Program-made: the position numbers and the translations under genes
Shown: piece by piece, positions 58,211 to 64,000 of the stretch
Position numbering within the stretch: position 1 is the first letter of the stretch
How the letters are laid out: each line of letters starts with the position of its first letter
DNA from: Pseudocercospora fijiensis CIRAD86
Taxonomy: Eukaryota > Ascomycota > Dothideomycetes > Mycosphaerellales > Mycosphaerellaceae
Length of the DNA: 64,000 bases
Reading direction: 5' to 3'
Assembly (NCBI RefSeq): GCF_000340215.1
Contig: NW_006921542.1
Location: 1,516,267 to 1,580,266 of the forward strand
The notes under the pieces: generated by a model
What the model saw: the letters and a program-made list of their open reading frames with translations, nothing else
What the model was told of the DNA's origin: nothing
Database searches by the model: none

Positions 58211-61200
58211 AAATAGTAACATTCCGACTATAAAGAGATTCGTAAGTTAGCTAGGTAGGAAGGATAGCCTATTATTAATCTTATACTTACCTCTATAGGC
58301 TAGGCTAGATATATTAGGGCGAGCTCCGGTTACGGACTATCGTTATAGGTAATTATCCCCTCGCCGAATACTCCCTCCTACTTTACGTATACCCTATTCT
58401 TAACCTATAATTATATTCGTTTGAGCTAGTAAGTAAAGTAGAGGTATTCTATACGTTCGAGCCGAGATAGCTAAACTATATCTAAACCGGCGGATCTAGT
58501 ACTAATCTAACCCTATCTAGCAAACTAGGCCGGCCGTTTGATTTTCCTATAAAGGGTACTCTAGGTATCTAATATAATATTACGTTCCGCTCTATATAAG
58601 ATAGGAAGAAAGAAAACCGACTCTAGATATTAGAGAAGGTATAGAATAAGGCTAGCTTTAGATATATAGACTAGTAACCTAAGTTATTCTAGAAGTAGGG
58701 AGTTAGCGACGTATACCTAAAGGCTATTAACGAGCTAGAGTTTAGACGTAATTAATAGGCGTATTTAAAGATATCGCGATTTAAGTATAGCTAGGACGCT
58801 TCGCGTATTACGGCCTATACTATAGCTCTATAAAGCCTATAAAAGCTAGGCGTAGGTCGCCCCTTAGTATATAGCTATAGCGGTCTCTTATAGAATATAA
58901 TATCTATCGATGCTATATATTTATAACTATTCCGTCTCTTTATACCGTTCTTTCTATAGCTTATATCCGGCCTAGAGGTCCGAGTACGATATACGTCCTA
59001 TATTATAGAATAGCCTATAGCTAGTATAGTCTATCTTTTATCTTTACTATATTCGTATAGTACTACTACTAGAGGGAGCTGTTTCTTACGATCGATAGAG
59101 AGCTTTTATTAATTAACCTACTATAATAGGAGTTAGCTAGATAGTACGCGGTTCGCGACGAGTAGATAGATAGAGCCGCTACGAGTCGAACTATATCTAA
59201 ATCGGGACGTTCTATTAATTCCTTACCTTCTAAGGTACGTACTCTCTTATCTATACTAAAATAAGATAGAAATAAGGAGTAAACGTATCGGTCTATCTAG
59301 CGCCTCTAACTTCGCTAGTACTACTATCTATTTAGAGAGCGTATTATCCTTACGCTTCGTAGGTCGTAAGAACGATATATAGCGTTAACTATACCCGACG
59401 TATAGCGGCAATATAGAAGAAGTCGCGTAAGGGCAAATTATAGACTAGAGACGATAATATATACTAAAAGTTTATAGACCTAACGAGGTAGATTAGTCTA
59501 TTTACGAGACCGTACTTAGAGTCCTCTACTAGTATACGAGACGCCTTCTTCCTAATTTACGAAATAGTCTATTTCTAGAGCGCGCGTACTATACTTATAC
59601 TAGTCCTAAGTAAACGTACTACTTCCTTATAATTATCTATAGCTATAGACGATACTACTCTTTATTCCTATATCCTACCCCGTTAATTACTAGCGCGTCG
59701 TTCGAGTCGATTTAAGTAGAACCGAACCTAGCAGTATTCTATACTAACTATAGCCTCTTTCTTATATCGATATCCCGTTCTATCTCTATATCGAAGAACT
59801 TATAGTATTTACTATAGTTATTGTTTTACGGGAAGTCGAAAGTTATACTATAGTAGAGTATCGATACCGCTAGGAAAATAGATTTCCTTTAACCTATATA
59901 GGTCGTACCTAATAAGGACCCTCTATACGAAGATACTATCCGTTTAGCTCGTTATAGTAGGATACGCGCGTAGGGGAACGATAGCGAAGCAATCTATACT
60001 AAACGGCTATATAGTAGTAAGCTTTATCTCCGCTAATTCGATCTAGAACCGATTAGTAAATACGCTATATTTACAGAGTACGCGCCGGATATACCTAGCG
60101 ATAATGCCTTAGAAATAGCGAGGTAGACTTATAGAGGTATAGTATTAGCTTAAACTCGTCGTATTCGTCGTCTTTCTTAGTATATAGATTTTAATTAACT
60201 TTAATTACCTACTCCTAGTCTATCTCTTCGTTCTAGGCCTAATTACTAAAGCTATCGTAAGGGTTACCTTGTAGGTACTTATTCTACGACTATTAAGGTA
60301 TAGAGATCTATAGGAATTAGCTTTCTACTACTATATACTAGGCGACATACGAAGGCGATATACGAGAATATATACTACGTATTACTCGTCCTAAACTCTC
60401 GCCTCCTAGTAGATCTTATCTATAATAAGAGATACTAAGGTCCTTATATACGTAGACTACCGGTAATCTATAACGCTATAGTATAGAGGTTTAGGAGAGA
60501 AGCCGTAGTACTTATCTACGATACGGTCCTAGCGTATATAGTATAATACTAACGAAGTCTCTAGCTTATATATACTTTTAAGTACTTCTTAATATACTAG
60601 GGCTAGGCCTACGGCGAGCTATTGGCGAACTGCTACGGAAGTAGTAGAATGTTTAAGCTCGGCTATAGCGCGATTTGATTCCTAATATTAAAATTCTCGC
60701 TATAGTATATTACGTAGAGCGTTTATATCTATAGCTCGATATTAGCGAAGGTAGCGACTAGCGACGGATAGGCTAGAGACTTACTATTAGAGAGGGCTAC
60801 AGCAGCTAAGACTATATAGGAGTAGCGTCTATATCGAGATAGCTACTAGTAATATCGGCGACTAGAAGGAGGTAGATATAGCTATATAGAAGTAGTCGCT
60901 ATATTAGTTATTAGAGTAGCAATATTTAGATAGCGCGTAAGGCCGCAATATTACTATCTATATACGTAACCCTCGCTACGCGCGAGCGAGCCTACGCTAG
61001 CTTATCGATATAAAACGACGATATAAAGTAACCTACTATAGTAATAATAGCTACTAGCGACGCGACGATAAACGTACGACCTTACGCTTATACCAAATCG
61101 TATATCCTAGCTTAGATCCTACTACTATAACGTCGGTACTATCGCTAGTAAGATATTAATACTAATAAAGTCGTTTAGGACTCGAGTTATAGCGAAGGAG

Positions 61201-62981
61201 CCCGTCGTCTAATACGAGCGATATAGTCTAGTAACTTAGTAGTAAGATATATCTTCTAAAGCTATAAGGTTATATCGTATCGAGTAATAATAAAAGATAT
61301 CGGTTAAGTAGATAGTACGCTAATAATTATAATAAATATACTAGAAATACCGTAGATTTCCTACCGTAACCTCTATAAATACTTTATTCTCCCTTACGTA
61401 CTATACTATAATTAGCGGCGACTTAGTTTATTATAACACTCGACTCGCTATAGTACTCCTCTAGTAGGGCGAGACCGAATAATAATAATATAGGCTTTTA
61501 CTAAATAGGAGAGCTATATGTAGTCTAGAGTTAACTTCTTATCGCTACCTAGTCGAAGCCTATACTATTACGGAGGAGCTAGAAATAATCTAAGGAGTAG
61601 GTTATCGTAGCGTACTTATCGCTAAATAAGGCCGGAAGCTATACCGTCCGTTCTTAATCGCGAGTAGTACTATCTAGGAGTAAGGCGACGCTAATACTAA
61701 ATCCGGATATTATATCGAATTAATACTAGATCTCGAGGACCTTTATAGCTACCTTATTAGCGACGTCGTTATAGAAAAGGCTAGTAGCGATATAAAATAC
61801 CTTAAGAGGCTTCGTAATAGTCGCTCCTTCCACCAGCTACAATTCGAATATCCATCTAATGTCCAGCTTCCAAGGGACAACACCAAACGAAGGAAATAAG
61901 CTAAACTACTACAGATTAAAAATCCTCTATAGCGGGCTTAGTAGTAGGGGGTCTTACTATATCTTCGTAAAGAATATCCGCGACTCTTATAGTAATTCCT
62001 ACTAAGTACCACAAACCTCCTCGTACTAGAATTGTTAGCCGCTATATCGGAGTATAACTACTACTATACGACTTACTAGGGCTTTCTATACCTCGGACAC
62101 TTCGAGACTATTATAATCTTAGATATAGGTCTTAGCGACCATTATAGCAGGCCTCGATAGGTAGTCAGTAGCTAGCCCTTATTAGATCTGTATCGGTACG
62201 ATACGAATAACTATCCGGCGGCTATAGTACTTAGATCGAGATTAGTACTAGTAGAGTACGTACTAGTTAATCGCGATATTATATTACTATTATAGCAAAT
62301 AATAGCCGCGCGCCTACTATAGTCGATATATAGTTAGTCCGAATATAGGAAGGCGTATAGACTATAAGTTATATATAGCTGCTATATTTAGATATATAAC
62401 GCGCGCCTCTCTTAGTATATAGGATTAAAGGGCGGCGCTATTTCGTATAGCTTCTTAAAGGCTATAGAGGTCGATAGAGCCGCGATCGCGACTAAGAGTA
62501 TCGATAGTATTATATTCGATCTAAAATATAGACCTCGATAGCGGAGCTCGCGAGAGTAAGGCCCTAGTACTAGTCGTATATACTAAAGTACGCTTCTATC
62601 TATACTACGAGCGTAATCGAGTATATAGCCTAGAGTAAATAATACTAGATTAGAAGTAGATAACGGAGACGGTATCGGATACTCTACTATTATAGTAGCA
62701 AAGCGTTACGATAGCTACTACGACTCCTACGCCCTCCGAACCGCTTAGAAACTACGAAATTTTAAAGTTTCTTAGCGGCGACTAATAATAGTCGGCTTTT
62801 AGCGCGTTTTTAGCCGTACTTAGCCTAAAGGGGCCCTATTTTTTCTTAAGTTTCTGTTATATTAGACGCATATAAGACTCTTAATATTTATACTAGCTAT
62901 AATAGTCTATTCCGTATATGCCTACTATCTAAAGACGTTAAAATATATAAGATTAATAGGACTAACCCTTATAGCCCTAGG
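58211..62981 (+). pseudogene. Unclassified decayed coding region
   Basis: There are long RIP-interrupted plus-strand stretches. Examples are 58330-58990 (AEYSLLLYVYPILNL, KLGRPFDFPIKGT, YLKAINELEFRRN), 59900-60150 (PNKDPLYEDTIRLARYSRIRA, FDLEPISKYAIFTEYAPDIP) and 61500-61990 (LELTSYRYLVEAYTITEELEII, YLVISD-like, KYLKRLRNSRSFHQLQFEYP). I recognise no family, and the pieces may come from more than one gene. D3 inserted at its left edge; the frame ending at 51480 may be its beginning. The right end (62740-62980) shares the phrase AATTTTAAAGTTTCTTAG with the GC-rich block at 17697-18095, hinting at a shared mobile-element terminus. Confidence 0.45.
61827..61915. other. CpA-rich island spared by RIP
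   Basis: About nine CpA dinucleotides occur within 65 bp, while CpA is nearly absent in the flanking kilobases. The island is in frame with the decayed plus-strand reading frame around it (RNSRSFHQLQFEYP). Confidence 0.8.
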
Positions 62982-64000
62982 ATAAAGGGCTACGCCCTAG
63001 GTAGAAAGCGCTAGCCTTAGGCATTCGGCCTACGCGACTCTAACCTACTACTTAGCGCTTAGCGTACCGTATAAAACTATTCGGATTTACGTAGATGGAC
63101 TTAGCTCTTTATCGAACCTATTAAGTCTTATATCTAGTATCTACGTATATAAAGCGGAGATTAATTACGATATCTACGATAAGGAAATACTCGTAGTCGT
63201 ATCTAGTCTTAAATTTTAAGACTCCGAGCTAAAATTATATAGCCCCTTTACGATTTATACGGACTATAAGAACCTAGAATACTTTATAGTAAAGCGCTAG
63301 CTATCTAAGAGATAGATCCGATAGTAGGAAGAACTAGCTAAGTACTAGTTTACCCTAGTCTACCGGCCGGGAATCGAGGCTATCTTACTAGATATCTTAT
63401 TAAGGAGAGAATAGGATACGTTAGGCTAAGACGATAAGCTTTCGAGGTTCCGAAGATTTCTAGAGCCGGACCTCTCCCTAAAGTAGCCGGAAAACGTTTA
63501 AATTTCTAGTACTACGATCCGTAGCTTCCTACGTATAACCGAGGCGGGACCGTTATCCCTACTTACGAATAAGACGGAGCCCGTATAGCCCCTATTAGAA
63601 AGCGCTAAACTATTCTAGGACCTAGAAATAAACGATATACAGAAGAGTATTATTGAGAAGGATACGGTATACTAGACAGTACTATAGAAAGTCCGTAAGG
63701 GATATAGGATATTATAACTAGAAATTAAAGCGAAGATTTAGATCGGGAATTATACGATAGACCCTAAGGGATTCCTACGCTACCGCGGCAAGCTCTAGGT
63801 TCTAGGAGCCCTAGCTACGATAGAAGCCGAATATAAAGATATAGAGGCTAAAGAACTATAGTAGGATATACTACGTACGAAGATTATCTAGTCGATCTAC
63901 GACTTACTACTCTACGGTTACCCTAGCCGGGATTCTACCGCTTCTATACTAGGTCGCGACTTCTACTAGCCGCTATAGTTAAAGCAGGTACGACAATTCC
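62982..64000 (+). mobile_element. Element A relative, internally deleted copy A3 (runs off right edge)
   Basis: The first 166 bp match the A LTR (6392-6557). The sequence then jumps at 63147/63148 to the pol region corresponding to about 9540 in element A and continues in step with 9540-10400 to the window end. The deletion removes the LTR end, gag, protease and most of RT. The remaining part encodes RNase H (end) and the start of integrase, broken by RIP stops. The first base differs from A (GATAAAGGG against TATAAAGGG) and no target duplication can be judged. Confidence 0.85.

Noticed and set aside
61827..61915. tRNA gene in the CpA-rich island (TTCGAAT resembles a T-loop)
   Set aside because: I could not build acceptor, D or anticodon arms, and the segment is in frame with a decayed protein.

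Overview
This window looks like a transposon graveyard in the genome of a filamentous ascomycete (Pezizomycotina). CpA and TpG are almost absent and TpA is very abundant. Nearly every decayed reading frame is broken by TAA or TAG at former Gln or Trp codons, hardly ever by TGA. CpG is kept, so moderate GC remains. This is the signature of repeat-induced point mutation (RIP, C-to-T at CpA). I see no intact protein gene, tRNA or rRNA; open frames longer than about 78 codons are absent. Nearly all coding entries below are therefore pseudogenes, read through RIP stops.

Layout, left to right. Positions 1-1720 are the end of a Ty3/gypsy element (family D, minus strand). Positions 1721-4284 are a repeat (R1a) holding a decayed histone H3-like gene with two introns. 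Positions 4285-5807 are a second, truncated family D copy. Positions 5812-15330 are a PIF1-type helicase pseudogene split by a complete chromovirus (element A, 6391-13135, 187-bp LTRs, target duplication CGACC). Positions 15331-18600 hold dispersed repeats, a 25-bp minisatellite and a GC-rich duplicated block. Positions 18620-20210 are a hAT transposase pseudogene and 20860-21296 a second, divergent H3-like pseudogene. Positions 21369-42677 are element B (gypsy chromovirus, minus strand, 196-bp LTRs, duplication ATAGG), which contains the nested element C (22857-37006, plus strand, 14.15 kb, 357-bp LTRs, duplication CTAG). Positions 42683-46067 hold an unidentified coding remnant and R1b, which carries the second copy of the first H3-like gene. 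Then come a solo family D LTR (46068-46725), repeats, a second hAT remnant (48640-49520, minus), unclassified sequence, a complete family D element (51489-58205, 704-bp LTRs, duplication GATAT), a long unclassified decayed region (58211-62981), and an internally deleted element A copy running off the right end.

Three things stand out. First, there are three histone H3-like pseudogenes. Two share an identical two-intron structure that restores a classical H3 core when spliced, with a long non-canonical basic tail and a C-terminal extension. Second, element C is about twice the usual gypsy size. It has gag-pro and pol in separate frames plus a third large coding block I do not recognise, and the same (CTAG)n-containing motif sits at all four coding-block boundaries. 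Third, two short islands rich in CpA survive inside otherwise fully RIP-mutated frames.

Because LTR lengths are identical within each pair and target duplications are perfect, the order of events can be read: the host repeats came first, then B, then C inside B. All were RIP-mutated, with C the least damaged.
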